A stretch of DNA of 64,000 bases from Mycobacterium scrofulaceum (GCF_001667885.1 NZ_LZJW01000147.1:91144-155143); one strand, 5' to 3'; counted from the first letter of the stretch, positions 8,759-17,470 are shown. Numbers and translations are program-made. The notes: generated by a model from the sequence alone, not told the origin.

Positions 8759-10519
8759 CTAACGCGCTCCCCGCACCAAGCGGCCGGGTCGCGCCCCGGT
8801 GTCGACATCGTTGCGCCGGGTTACGGTCCCGCTGACGATCGTGGCGGCGTAACCGCTGGCCCCCTGCAGGATCCGGTTGCCGCCGGCGGGCAGGTCGAAG
8901 GCCATGGCCGCCGGGTGCAGTGTCAGGGCGTCGAGGTCGATGACGTTGATGTCGGCCTTCTTGCCCTTCTCGATGGTGCCCCGGTCGGTGAGGCCGAACA
9001 GGTGGGCGGTGTCGCGCGCCTGCTTGCGGATGACGTACTCCAGCGACAGCTTTTCACCCCGGCGCCGGTCCCGCGCCCAATGCGTCAGCAGGAACGTGGG
9101 ATACGAAGCGTCACAGATCATTCCGCAATGGGCTCCACCGTCGGAAAGCCCGAGTACGCCGGCCGGGTGCAGCAGCATCTCCCGGATCGCGTCGCAGTTG
9201 CCGTCGGCGTAGTTGAACAGCGGCAGCATCAGCATGGCGGTCGCGTCCCGCTCGAGCATGAGGTCGTAGAGCGTGGACAGCGGGTCCTCGCCGCGGGCTT
9301 CGGCGATGGCGGCGACCGTGCGGTCCGGGGTCGGCTCGTAATCGGGCGGATCGCCCAGCGCGTACAGCCGCTTGAGCGAATGTTGCACCAGGGCGAACAT
9401 CCCGTCGAACAACAGCGTGGGGTCGGCGGGCAGGTCCTCGTCGGCCAGGATGGCCGCCTTCACCGCCGGGTCGGCCAGGCGCTGCGCGAGCTCCTCGCGG
9501 CTGCACTCGGCCGCGAGCCGGCGGTAGGTCGGCCGGTGGCTGAAGCCGTGATGACCCTGGAACCCGATCATCATGCCGAACGGGCGCGCCGCGACCTGTG
9601 GGTAGAGGCGGGCACCCTCGGCGTGCGCGTCCGCGGAGAGGTCGAGCATCTCGCGCCACAGGTTGGGGTCCGCGTCCACCTGAATCAGCGCGAAGGACAC
9701 CGGCCGGTCGATCTCACCGCTCAGCCGGCGCATCCAGTCCAGTTCCTTCTTGGGCGCGACGATGTCCTCACCGGCGGATCCTTGCGGCGCCAGCTCGAAA
9801 ACGGCCTGACCGCCGGCGGCCATGGCCCGGCCGAGCCCGAACAGCTCGTCCTCGGCCGCGAAGGTGCCGGGCACGGGTTCGCCGTCCATGGCGCGGTGCC
9901 CCATCGTCCGCGACGTGGAGAATCCCAGCGCGCCCGCCTCGATCGCCTCCCGCACCAGCCGGCCCATCGCCTCGATGTCCTCGGGTGTCGCCGGTTCGTT
10001 GCGCGCCCCGCGCTCACCCATCGCGTACGCGCGGATGGCACCGTGGGCGACCTGGCTGCCCACATCGACGGAGAATTTCTGCTTGCCGATCGCGTCGAGG
10101 TATTCGGGATAGGTTTCCCAGCCCCAGGTGATGCCCTCGGTGAGCGCGGTGCCGGGAATGTCCTCGACGCCCTCCATCAGCTCGATCAACCACTGCTCGG
10201 TGCCGGGACGCACCGGGGCGAAGCCCACACCGCAGTTGCCGGTCACGATCGTGGTGACGCCGTGACCGCTGGACGGCTCGAGCAGGCCGTCCCAGCTCAC
10301 CTGGCCGTCGTAGTGGGTGTGGATGTCGACGAAGCCGGGCGCCACCACATGCCCTGTCGCGTCGATGGTCTCGGCGGCCTCGCCGCCCAGCGCGGGGTCT
10401 CCGTCGCCACGTCGGACGACGTCGACGATCTTGCCGTCCTTGATGCCGATGTCGGCTCGATAGCGCTCCGCGCCGGTGCCGTCGACGACGGTGCCACCAA
10501 CAATCTTGAGGTCGAACAT
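8759..10519 (-). CDS. N-acyl-D-amino-acid deacylase-like amidohydrolase
   Basis: A 586-residue enzyme of the D-aminoacylase branch of the amidohydrolase superfamily, which hydrolyses N-acyl amino acids or related amides with one or two zinc ions. The N-terminal beta-sandwich MFDLKIVGGTVVDGTG is followed by the metal motif PGFVDIHTHYDGQ (His67, His69), a long TIM-barrel and the second-half beta segment KGKKADINVIDLD typical of the family. A strong Shine-Dalgarno AAGGAGAG precedes the ATG. It leads the operon with the Rieske oxygenase and has a perfect inverted repeat 50 bp upstream of its start. Annotated relatives are often called D-aminoacylase without proof of substrate, so this assignment is at family level. 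Confidence 0.85.
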   Translation of the reverse strand: MFDLKIVGGTVVDGTGAERYRADIGIKDGKIVDVVRRGDGDPALGGEAAETIDATGHVVAPGFVDIHTHYDGQVSWDGLLEPSSGHGVTTIVTGNCGVGFAPVRPGTEQWLIELMEGVEDIPGTALTEGITWGWETYPEYLDAIGKQKFSVDVGSQVAHGAIRAYAMGERGARNEPATPEDIEAMGRLVREAIEAGALGFSTSRTMGHRAMDGEPVPGTFAAEDELFGLGRAMAAGGQAVFELAPQGSAGEDIVAPKKELDWMRRLSGEIDRPVSFALIQVDADPNLWREMLDLSADAHAEGARLYPQVAARPFGMMIGFQGHHGFSHRPTYRRLAAECSREELAQRLADPAVKAAILADEDLPADPTLLFDGMFALVQHSLKRLYALGDPPDYEPTPDRTVAAIAEARGEDPLSTLYDLMLERDATAMLMLPLFNYADGNCDAIREMLLHPAGVLGLSDGGAHCGMICDASYPTFLLTHWARDRRRGEKLSLEYVIRKQARDTAHLFGLTDRGTIEKGKKADINVIDLDALTLHPAAMAFDLPAGGNRILQGASGYAATIVSGTVTRRNDVDTGARPGRLVRGAR

Positions 10520-10866
10520 GAGACTCTCCTTGCCGCCATGGGCCGAAGGCGCGACCAGACCCGCAGCATTACGCTACGGCAAGTAGCGTAACTCGTGTGT
10601 CGGTATAGCAACAGGGTCTTGCGAGAATGTTCGACGATGGTCGTCAGCCTTAGGGCCAGATGCTGGCCATCGGGGTGCGTCGCGGCTGCTCCATCTTTGC
10701 GATGGTGTTGTCATGCACGTCAGAGAGCGCCGCACCCGGTGAGTCGTCGTCGCCGTCGGACACGGCCGCTCGTCGCCTAGCGGCCGTCGAGCTGTGCGAG
10801 CCGCGACGAGTTGCTCGAAGATCACCCGGCCGCCGGGACGATCGGCGACCGCAGGAAAGACAGGCG
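10520..10866. other. Intergenic region between deacylase and XRE regulator genes
   Basis: These 347 bases hold the promoter side of the deacylase operon, including one perfect inverted repeat. A 98-codon frame on the minus strand (10574-10870) exists but has erratic composition and no family signature, so I do not call it. Nothing else is supported. Confidence 0.6.
10569..10591. promoter_or_regulatory. Perfect inverted repeat, probable operator of the deacylase/oxygenase operon
   Basis: Two 9-base arms, TTACGCTAC and GTAGCGTAA, are separated by GGCAA. The element is 50 bp upstream of the deacylase ATG on the promoter side. Its size and symmetry fit a TetR- or GntR-type operator. The regulator is not obvious: the nearest regulator gene is the XRE protein, which has its own divergent target. 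Confidence 0.6.
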
Positions 10867-11712
10867 TCATACCGCAGTGCGTTGGGTGCCGAGTACCCGA
10901 AGCAGTTCGAGGGCCTGCGCGGCGCTGCTGCCCGGCTCAGCCGAGTGGACGATGAGTTTCTGACCGACTTCGGGCAGATGGAACATCTCGCAGTCCAACT
11001 CGATCTCGCCGACTTCTTGGTGGACGAACACTTTGGTCAGTGAGCGGCGTACGGACACCTCGTGCTCGTCCCACAGTCGGGCGAATTCAGCGCTGCCAGC
11101 TTGCAGCCGGCGGACCAGCTCCGCGCCGCGCGGGTCGGCGGGATGGGTTGCTACGGCTGCCCGCAAGTTGGCGACGTGGCCGCGGGCCGTCGCCGCGTGA
11201 TCGGCTTCCCGAAATGGTTTGTGGCCGAACGGCTCCCCGCAGAAGAAAAGCAAATTCACGTTGCGATCGGCGTCGGTCAACGCGCTGAAGTCAGTGCCCA
11301 CCAACGCGACGGCGGTGGGGGTCCACGCCAGTATGAACCCGAGGTCGTCGACGACGGTCGCAGGCAGGTCGCTGAGACGGTCCAGCAACCGCAGCACACC
11401 GGGTCGTACATGGTCGGAGCTACGGCCCAGTCGCGGCGCCTCCTCCCCGACCAGATGGAACAGGTGGTCCCGCTCGTCGTCGGACAACCGCAGCGCGCGG
11501 GCCAGTGCAGCGAGCAATTGGCGGGACGGGCGCGGCCCGCGGGCCTGCTCCAACCGCGTGTAGTAGTCGCACGACATGCCGGCGAGAGCGGCGACCTCCT
11601 CACGTCGCAGGCCCGGGGTACGACGACGCCGACCGGCCGGCAGGCCGACCGCCTCGGGCTGCAGTGCGGACCGCCGGCGCCGCAGGAAGTCGGCCAGGTT
11701 CGCAGCGTCCAT
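10867..11712 (-). CDS. XRE-family regulator with MmyB-like ligand-binding domain
   Basis: A 281-residue regulator. Residues about 1-80 form a Cro/CI-type HTH (LADFLRRRRSALQPEAVGL... RREEVAALAGMSCDYYTRLE), and the rest matches the MmyB-like domain (PAS-like fold) thought to bind fatty acids or other hydrophobic ligands. The C-terminus keeps the family pattern FHLPEVGQKLIVHSAEPGS. It is divergent from an NAD(P)-dependent epimerase/dehydrogenase gene, with about 100 bp between starts. In actinobacteria such regulators commonly control the adjacent short-chain reductase, so this pair is probably a self-contained unit. Confidence 0.88.
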   Translation of the reverse strand: MDAANLADFLRRRRSALQPEAVGLPAGRRRRTPGLRREEVAALAGMSCDYYTRLEQARGPRPSRQLLAALARALRLSDDERDHLFHLVGEEAPRLGRSSDHVRPGVLRLLDRLSDLPATVVDDLGFILAWTPTAVALVGTDFSALTDADRNVNLLFFCGEPFGHKPFREADHAATARGHVANLRAAVATHPADPRGAELVRRLQAGSAEFARLWDEHEVSVRRSLTKVFVHQEVGEIELDCEMFHLPEVGQKLIVHSAEPGSSAAQALELLRVLGTQRTAV

Positions 11713-11747
11713 CGCTCCATCCTGGCCTCGATCCTGCGGCTCAGCGA

Positions 11748-11762
11748 GGGATCGGCGATCCC
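11748..11762. promoter_or_regulatory. Palindrome between XRE regulator and epimerase, candidate operator
   Basis: GGGATC-GGC-GATCCC is a perfect 15-base palindrome in the divergent promoter region, 36 bp from the regulator start and 53 bp from the epimerase start. Position fits autoregulation plus control of the epimerase. GATC-rich palindromes are common in GC-rich DNA, so the support is moderate. Confidence 0.4.
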
Positions 11763-11814
11763 AGGCTCAGCAGGTCTCTGCCACCGGTGATCAATCGATC
11801 GCAAAGTCGTAGCC

Positions 11815-12675
11815 ATGACGACGTTGATCACCGGCGCAACCGGCAAAGTAGGTAGTCGATTCGCCCGGCGGATGCTCGCTGCCGGCGAGCCCGTCCGGCT
11901 GCTCGTACGCAGTGAAGACAGCGCGGTCCCACGGGGCGCCGACATCGCCGTCGCCGATCTGCGCGACGAGGCATCCGTCCGCGACTCGCTTCATCGAGTC
12001 ACCGCAATCGTCCACATCGCCAGCTCCTTTCGGACGTTCTCGTCCGAGGAACTGGCGGAGACGGACGTCGCGGGCTCCGACGGACTGGCCAAAGCAGCGC
12101 TCGATGCGGGCATCGCTAGATTCGTCTATACCAGCACCAATCAGGTGTATGACGGCTGCGACTATGGCCGGCCGGCGACCGAGGATGACCCGGTGGGCAC
12201 CGACCTGCACCTCTATCCTGCCGCCAAGGTCGAGGTCGAGAATCGGCTTCGTGTGCTCCACCGTCAGCGCGGCTTGGACCTGCGGATCGTTCGGCTGCCG
12301 TTCGTCTACGGTGACGGCGACCCGCACGTCGCCGACGCCGCCGCGATGCTCGCGGACCGGCCGTTGCACCAACGGCTGCCTACCGCTCACCACGCCGACG
12401 TGGGCCAGGCTCTGCTGCGAGCCCTCCGCGCGGAAGGCGTCGGCGGTAGGACCTACAACCTGTCCGATGACGCTCCCATGACCCTCTACGAGATCTACGA
12501 ACTGCACAGCCTTCGGCTACCCGAGCAGGCGGAAAGCACGGACCAAACGGCTTCACCCTTCGCAGACCCATCGCCATGGCAGCACGCTGTGAGCACGGCC
12601 CGGATCCGCCGTGAGCTTGGCTTCCGCCCCCTGTATCCGACAGTTACCAGCGCCGCGGAGGCTGGCGCGCTCTGA
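11815..12675 (+). CDS. NAD(P)-dependent epimerase/dehydratase family oxidoreductase
   Basis: A 286-residue extended SDR. The Rossmann nucleotide-binding motif is TGATGKVG (6-13, GxxGxxG), and the catalytic pair is YPAAK (Tyr134, Lys138). The Ser/Thr of the triad is in VYTSTNQVY near 105-110. Extended SDRs act on nucleotide sugars or on small carbonyl compounds; nothing here identifies the substrate. It is transcribed away from the XRE/MmyB-like regulator gene and is probably its target. Confidence 0.85.
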   Translation: MTTLITGATGKVGSRFARRMLAAGEPVRLLVRSEDSAVPRGADIAVADLRDEASVRDSLHRVTAIVHIASSFRTFSSEELAETDVAGSDGLAKAALDAGIARFVYTSTNQVYDGCDYGRPATEDDPVGTDLHLYPAAKVEVENRLRVLHRQRGLDLRIVRLPFVYGDGDPHVADAAAMLADRPLHQRLPTAHHADVGQALLRALRAEGVGGRTYNLSDDAPMTLYEIYELHSLRLPEQAESTDQTASPFADPSPWQHAVSTARIRRELGFRPLYPTVTSAAEAGAL

Positions 12676-12726
12676 CCCAATTTCCGCGAAATGTGATGTC
12701 CCTGGGGAAAGCGGCGGAATCGAATA

Positions 12727-12741
12727 TGCCGGTTACCGGCA
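12727..12741. terminator. Short palindrome between convergent genes, possible bidirectional terminator
   Basis: TGCCGGT-T-ACCGGCA lies between the stop codons of the convergent epimerase and phosphotransferase genes. It could form a short GC-rich hairpin on either strand. There is no proper U-tract, so a terminator role is only suggested by its position. Confidence 0.35.
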
Positions 12742-12810
12742 AATCACTACGCATTCTCTAATGTATTGTCTCGCAGCTGGTTTCGGCGATTAGGCAATCA
12801 AGGAAGATGG

Positions 12811-13947
12811 CTACAGAGACATCCGCAGCGCCGCGACGGTCTCCAGATCGTCGAGAGCGGCGACACCCCGCCGCAGCCCTTCCATGGCGATGTCTTCGAC
12901 TTGCATGCCGCCCATTCCGGCCGTGATCAGGGGGGCCACGTAGGCGTACAGCGCCGCCTGGCGGAACCGCCGCCACAGGTCGTCGCGGTCCAGTTGGGGG
13001 CCGCCAGCGGCCGCGAGGGCACGGCGGTAGTCGTCGAGCAGCTCGCGCTGGGTAGCCCGGCGATCCTCGGGGGTGAGGCTGGTGACCAGCGTGTAGGCCA
13101 GTTCCCGCGAGGGGTGCCCCCGTCGCACCGCCTGCCAGTCCAGCAGTCCGGCCTTGCCGCCGTGGAAGTACATGTTCCCGGGGTGGGCGTCACCGTGCAT
13201 GACGGTGTGCGGGGGAGTGTCGATGAGCGCGGCGACGGCACGGTAGTTGTCGGCGATGAATCCGCCGGTTTCGACGGGGATGTCGGTGCGTTCGACCAGA
13301 CGCTTGATCGAGGCGTGCATCAGTGAGCCGGTCAGCAGGGAGGTGACGTCGCCGGACGGCGTGTAGAGCCAGCCCAGCGGTCCGCGTCCGTCGCGGGGGA
13401 GTCGGTCCCAGAAGGTGGCGTGCAGGTCCGCGAGCAGCTCGACGATCAGGCTGGCCTGGTCGGGCGACAGGGGGTGCAAGGTGTCGGGAAACTCGCACGA
13501 CTCGATGGGGAGGTCTTCCAGCACCACGAGGTAGCGCCCGGTCCAGGAATCGAACGCCGCCCCGTAGGAGTACGGGGCGCCGACGATCTGCGGGGCGAGT
13601 TGACGGTAGAAACGCACCTCGGTGTGGCCGAGTCGGCCCAGCTCACCCATCAACCGGGTCGCCGCGGTCTGCGCCGCGAGTTTGACGAACACCGAGTCGG
13701 GCACGTCCTTCCCGGTCAGCACCAGCCGTGCCCGCGCGGACGTCCCCGCGTCGCTGCCCAGGACACGGACCGATCGCACGGTGGTCCCCATCACCCTGGA
13801 CAGCACCGCCGCGTCGATGTCCTGCACCCGGCGGGGCAGCCCGAAGCGGCTACCCACCACCGAGTCGGCGGCCACGCGGCCCATGCCGCGACCGAGGTGG
13901 GCGGTCAGGCCGGCAACCGAAAGCGCCTGCGTCAGGGGGTTGTTCAT
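12811..13947 (-). CDS. Phosphotransferase-family protein (aminoglycoside phosphotransferase fold)
   Basis: A 378-residue kinase-like protein with the Brenner-type catalytic loop VMHGDAHPGNMYFH, followed by the metal-binding LLDWQAVRRGHP in place of the usual IDW. The fold is that of choline/ethanolamine kinases, ecdysteroid kinases and aminoglycoside phosphotransferases, so it probably phosphorylates a small hydroxyl-bearing molecule. The ATG at 13947 (MNNPLTQALS) is preferred; a start ten codons upstream is also open. It lies downstream of a TetR gene on the same strand, with a long perfect inverted repeat between them. Antibiotic resistance should not be inferred: mycobacteria carry many such kinases of unknown, probably lipid-metabolic, role. 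Confidence 0.8.
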   Translation of the reverse strand: MNNPLTQALSVAGLTAHLGRGMGRVAADSVVGSRFGLPRRVQDIDAAVLSRVMGTTVRSVRVLGSDAGTSARARLVLTGKDVPDSVFVKLAAQTAATRLMGELGRLGHTEVRFYRQLAPQIVGAPYSYGAAFDSWTGRYLVVLEDLPIESCEFPDTLHPLSPDQASLIVELLADLHATFWDRLPRDGRGPLGWLYTPSGDVTSLLTGSLMHASIKRLVERTDIPVETGGFIADNYRAVAALIDTPPHTVMHGDAHPGNMYFHGGKAGLLDWQAVRRGHPSRELAYTLVTSLTPEDRRATQRELLDDYRRALAAAGGPQLDRDDLWRRFRQAALYAYVAPLITAGMGGMQVEDIAMEGLRRGVAALDDLETVAALRMSL

Positions 13948-14041
13948 CGACTTCGTTTCTCGGTGCGGACGTGTCACCCGCGCCGCGAGCCGTGGGGACG
14001 TCGCGGCACGGGGTCAGACAAAAATACTCGAACGTCCCGAC

Positions 14042-14069
14042 ATCAGACAATAGTTAGTTATTGTCTGAT
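14042..14069. promoter_or_regulatory. Perfect 11-bp-arm inverted repeat, probable TetR operator over a promoter
   Basis: Arms ATCAGACAATA and TATTGTCTGAT flank GTTAGT. The element overlaps the stop codon of the TetR gene and lies about 95 bp upstream of the phosphotransferase start. On the minus strand its TTGTCT could act as a -35 with TATTTT 18 bases further on as -10, so binding would block the kinase promoter. The AT-rich arms stand out in this GC-rich setting. Confidence 0.65.
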
Positions 14070-14678
14070 CTGTGGTACCAGGGCTCGCACCACGAACTGC
14101 TCGACGAACTGGCGTTTGTCGGCCGCCGTGCGGTACCGCCACGAGGGCGCCAGCAGAAACAGCGTCGTGGCGTGCAGCCACTGCACCACCGACCGCGGAT
14201 CGAGGTCGGCGTGCAGCCGGCCCGCGGCCTTCCACGCATCCAGCAGCGGTTGGTAATGCCGCAACAGCGTCTCCACGATGGGCTCCGACCCCTTCTCGAG
14301 GGCCGTCGCCACGGCGGTGCTCTCGGCGGCGAACAGCGCCTCGTTCAGCGGGTCGCCTTCGACCGATTCGACGCGGGCCAACACCATCTCGGGCACCGAT
14401 CGCACCGGGTCGTCCGGAGCGGCCAGCGAGCGCACCAACTCGCCGAGCGCGTGGTCGACCCGCTTCAGGATCAGGCCCAGTAGGACGTCGTCGCGTCCGG
14501 GGAAGTACCGGTACACCGTGGACCGCGACACCCCCGCCTCGTCGGCGACCTCGCCCATCCGGAACTGCGTGTTGCCGCGGTGCACGATGCAGCGGCCGGC
14601 GGCGTCCAGAATGCGCCTGCGGGCCTCCTCGTCATCGAGGATCGCGCGATCGTCGCCCCACCGGCGGCTGGGTTCCAT
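14058..14678 (-). CDS. TetR family transcriptional regulator
   Basis: A 206-residue regulator. The N-terminal HTH (about 17-65) reads ARRRILDAAGRCIVHRGNTQ, then MGEVADEAGVSRSTVYRYFPGRDDV, the classic TetR recognition region. The C-terminal helical part is a ligand-binding domain of unknown specificity. It is divergent from the lipocalin-like gene (78 bp between starts) and is followed on its own strand by the phosphotransferase gene, so it may govern both flanks. The strongest operator candidate in the area overlaps its own stop codon. Confidence 0.9.
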   Translation of the reverse strand: MEPSRRWGDDRAILDDEEARRRILDAAGRCIVHRGNTQFRMGEVADEAGVSRSTVYRYFPGRDDVLLGLILKRVDHALGELVRSLAAPDDPVRSVPEMVLARVESVEGDPLNEALFAAESTAVATALEKGSEPIVETLLRHYQPLLDAWKAAGRLHADLDPRSVVQWLHATTLFLLAPSWRYRTAADKRQFVEQFVVRALVPQIRQ

Positions 14679-14756
14679 GGCGCAGATGTTACGGGATCCG
14701 TCGCGCAGAACTACGAATTGCGTTGCGAATCAAGCAGATCGCCCGAGAGGATAACC

Positions 14757-15887
14757 ATGGCGTACTCCGCCGCCGACGAGTCGTTCACGCACCAGCTTCC
14801 GACCACGTTCGACGCTGTGCACGACAACGACCCGACCTGGTCTGATCGTTGCTATTTCTTCGCGGCGTCGCCCGACGGCGCCATGTTGTTGGCAAGTGGT
14901 TACGGCAACAATCCGAACACCGCCAGCGGATTGGGCTATGTCAAGGTGAGCCTTGCCGACGGCCGGCACTGGGATCTGTTATCGGGGCGACCGGTCGCCG
15001 GCGGCGACCGGGCCGACCTGAGTGCGGGGCCGATGCGCTGGACTTGCGTTGAGCCACTGAAGAAGTGGCGACTAGACGTCGAACCCAATGGCTCGGGAAT
15101 CGAGTGGGAGCTTTATTACGAACCCAGCGCGCCGATGTGGGAGTTGCTGCCCATGAAGGTGACCGGCGACGACGGCCGGGTGCTCGCCGACATGTATCAC
15201 ATGAAGGAACCGGGCCGGTGGAGCGGTTGGGTGTCGATCGACGGCGAGCGGATCAGTGTCGACGGGTTTCACGGCGGTCGCGATCGCACCTTCGGCGTGC
15301 GCGTGTCCGACAAGATCGACTTCTGGCTCTGGCTCGACGCGGGCTTCGACGACCATGCGATCGAGGCCTGGGTCATCGAAACAGCGGATGGCGCAGTGCA
15401 ATACGTCGACGGCGGCATCACGTATGCGGACGGAACACTTTCCAAGCGGTTCGTCAAGATCGAACACGACGTCGAGTTCGACGGCGAGCGCAAGCGGCCC
15501 GCCCGCGCGGTGCTGGTCTTCACCGACGAGGACGGCACGGCCCATCGGGTCACCGCCGACTCGCCGCACCAACACGTCAACGCCTATTACGGGCTGCCGA
15601 TGGCGCACTGCCAGTACGAGGATCTGGGCGACGGCGCGTACTTCATCCATTTCCGTTGGGACAGCGGCAATCCCGACCAGCTCACGGAGACGGAGGGCAA
15701 GTCGATGGCGCTCGACCAGCTGATGCGATTCGAACGGGACGGCCACACCGGTTGGGGCATCTTCGAATTGCTGCTCGGCGGGGCAGGCTATCGCCGCTAC
15801 CCGAACTGGACGGCGATGGACATGTCGGCATTCACCCAGGACAAAACCCCGGTCGAGCGACTGCCGGCCGAAGGGGCTCGGCAGTGA
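14757..15887 (+). CDS. Conserved hypothetical protein, probable lipocalin-like/CrtC-like beta-barrel
   Basis: A 376-residue protein rich in Trp, Tyr, Asp and Gly with repeated beta-strand-like segments and pairs such as DGFHGGRDRTFGVR and DFWLWLDAGFDDHAIEAW. This pattern resembles the double-lipocalin proteins related to hydroxyneurosporene synthase and tocopherol cyclase, which bind hydrophobic ligands; I propose that only as a fold-level guess. The ATG at 14757 is chosen because GAGAGG lies seven bases upstream, while upstream in-frame codons overlap the divergent TetR gene. The stop overlaps the next gene's GTG start in a GTGA junction, so it is translated together with a kinase-like protein. 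Confidence 0.7.
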   Translation: MAYSAADESFTHQLPTTFDAVHDNDPTWSDRCYFFAASPDGAMLLASGYGNNPNTASGLGYVKVSLADGRHWDLLSGRPVAGGDRADLSAGPMRWTCVEPLKKWRLDVEPNGSGIEWELYYEPSAPMWELLPMKVTGDDGRVLADMYHMKEPGRWSGWVSIDGERISVDGFHGGRDRTFGVRVSDKIDFWLWLDAGFDDHAIEAWVIETADGAVQYVDGGITYADGTLSKRFVKIEHDVEFDGERKRPARAVLVFTDEDGTAHRVTADSPHQHVNAYYGLPMAHCQYEDLGDGAYFIHFRWDSGNPDQLTETEGKSMALDQLMRFERDGHTGWGIFELLLGGAGYRRYPNWTAMDMSAFTQDKTPVERLPAEGARQ

Positions 15888-16966
15888 CCGCGGGCGCCGC
15901 CTTCGAGGACCGCCTAACGGCGTGGCTCCGCACCCAACTGCCCGACTGCGACGACGTCCGCGTCGAGGGCCTCGACCGGGTGAGTTTCGGGCATTCGGCG
16001 GAAATGCTGATGCTGACCGTGGTCACCGAGCGCGATGGTCGGCAGGCGCACCGAGACGTGGTGCTGCGGCTGCGGCCCAGGCCGCCCGCGCTGCTGGAGC
16101 CCTACGACCTCCCGCGCCAATTCCGCATCCTGCGGGCCCTGCAGGACACCGCGGTCCGGGTGCCACCGGCGCTGTGGCTGGAAGAGACCGGCGAGGTGTT
16201 GGGCCGGCCGTTTCTGGTGATGGAACGGGTCGCTGGTGACGTCTACGAGATGCAGGCGCCCGAGGTCGCGGACGCGACGGTGGTGCGGATGTGTCAAAGC
16301 CTGGTCGAGCAACTCGCGGCGATCCATTCCGTCGACCTCGCCGCGACCGGCCTTGATGAGCTCGATGACGGCGCCGGCCACCTCGACCGCGAACTCGACC
16401 ACTGGGCCGCGGAGATGGACCGCGTCAAACGCGGTTCGCTGCCCGCCCTCGAACGGCTCTATCGGGGGCTGCGGGAGAGAAAGCCGGCGCCATGCCCGAC
16501 GGTCACCCTGGTGCACGGCGACGCCAAACCGGGCAACTTCGCCTTCACCGACGGGGAGGTGAGCGCGGTGTTCGACTGGGAGATGACCACGGTCGGCGAT
16601 CCCCTGACCGACATCGGCTGGCTCGAGATGCTGTGGGCGCAACCCGTCGGAATCACCAGCCATCCCGCCGCGCTCCCGATCGACGCCCTGCTCGCCCACT
16701 ACGAGCGGACCAGCGGCATCAACCTGCAGCACCGCGGGTGGTACCGCGCCTTCAACGCATACAAGATGGCCGTCATCTGCCTCATCGGGGCGATGCTCGT
16801 CGAGGATGGGCACAGCGACGATCAGAAGTTAGTCCTGGCCGCGTACGGCACCTCGCTGCTGACCAGAGCCGGTCTCGCCGAGCTCGGTATCGACGAACCC
16901 CTCGACGAGGGTCCGGTCTTGCCGCGCGAGGACCGCATTCAGGAGGTGCTGTCGCACGCCCCGTAG
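15884..16966 (+). CDS. Phosphotransferase-family protein (APH/ACAD10-like kinase fold)
   Basis: A 360-residue protein with the catalytic loop VTLVHGDAKPGNFAF and the metal-binding AVFDWEMTTVGDPLTDIGW, which are hallmarks of the APH-fold kinases. The N-lobe segment PFLVMERVAGDVYE is the hinge. ACAD10/11 kinase domains phosphorylate 4-hydroxyacyl-CoAs, and many mycobacterial relatives sit in lipid operons, but the substrate here is unknown. The GTG start overlaps the preceding stop (GTGA). The gene ends one base before the convergent anti-sigma gene's stop. It is the second APH-fold gene within 3 kb, on the opposite side of the TetR gene. Confidence 0.82.
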   Translation: MTAGAAFEDRLTAWLRTQLPDCDDVRVEGLDRVSFGHSAEMLMLTVVTERDGRQAHRDVVLRLRPRPPALLEPYDLPRQFRILRALQDTAVRVPPALWLEETGEVLGRPFLVMERVAGDVYEMQAPEVADATVVRMCQSLVEQLAAIHSVDLAATGLDELDDGAGHLDRELDHWAAEMDRVKRGSLPALERLYRGLRERKPAPCPTVTLVHGDAKPGNFAFTDGEVSAVFDWEMTTVGDPLTDIGWLEMLWAQPVGITSHPAALPIDALLAHYERTSGINLQHRGWYRAFNAYKMAVICLIGAMLVEDGHSDDQKLVLAAYGTSLLTRAGLAELGIDEPLDEGPVLPREDRIQEVLSHAP

Positions 16967-17470
16967 TTATTGCGGGTCGGGTCGTCCCGTCAGGGCGGTC
17001 CACGTCATCGTGACGCGCGTTCCGCGGGGCGTGCGGTCGATGGTCACTTGGTCCGCGAGGACCTCCATCAGCGGGATGCCGCGTCCCCGGAGCTGTTGCT
17101 GGTGTGGAGCCGGGACCTTCTGGCGCCATCGACCGCGATCGTCGACGGTCACTGCCAGCGTGTCGGCCCGGCGGTCATAGGCCGCGGTCACGTCGAGCGT
17201 TCCGCGGCGCGAGGCCTCGCAATAGGCGAATTCCGCGGCGTTGGCGATGGCTTCGTTCACCGCCAGCAGAACGTCGCTGAACCGGTCGGAACTCAGGGTG
17301 AAATGCGTCTCGAGCCAGGCACCGAACTCGGCTCGGGCCCGAGCCGCGCTGCGCGGGTCGGCCGCGAGGCGATTCCGCACGAAGCGGAACCGGTCGTCGG
17401 TGCGTGACACGTTATGCGACTGATCAGAGCGCCCCATCGTTTCCAGTTGTGCCCCCATCTCGAGGTTCAC
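16967..17470 (-). CDS. Anti-sigma factor, RsbW-type ATP-binding protein
   Basis: A 167-residue protein of the GHKL serine-kinase/anti-sigma class. The N-box reads NEAIANAAEFAYCEASRRG, and the ATP-lid motifs are VDDRGRW and GRGIPLMEVLAD. Such proteins bind a sigma factor and phosphorylate a partner STAS protein to inactivate it. Its ATG overlaps the stop of the STAS gene (ATGA), so the two are co-translated. No sigma factor gene is adjacent. Another in-frame ATG eleven codons in is possible but the overlap favours the first. Confidence 0.85.
   Translation of the reverse strand: MNLEMGAQLETMGRSDQSHNVSRTDDRFRFVRNRLAADPRSAARARAEFGAWLETHFTLSSDRFSDVLLAVNEAIANAAEFAYCEASRRGTLDVTAAYDRRADTLAVTVDDRGRWRQKVPAPHQQQLRGRGIPLMEVLADQVTIDRTPRGTRVTMTWTALTGRPDPQ

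Noticed and set aside
7472..10591. A 1039-codon open frame on the plus strand
   Set aside because: It is antisense to the Rieske oxygenase and deacylase genes, both of which have clear motifs. Its translation is Arg/Gly/His-rich filler typical of GC-rich shadow frames.
10574..10870. A 98-codon minus-strand frame in the intergenic region
   Set aside because: It overlaps an operator and the end of the XRE gene, and has no family resemblance.
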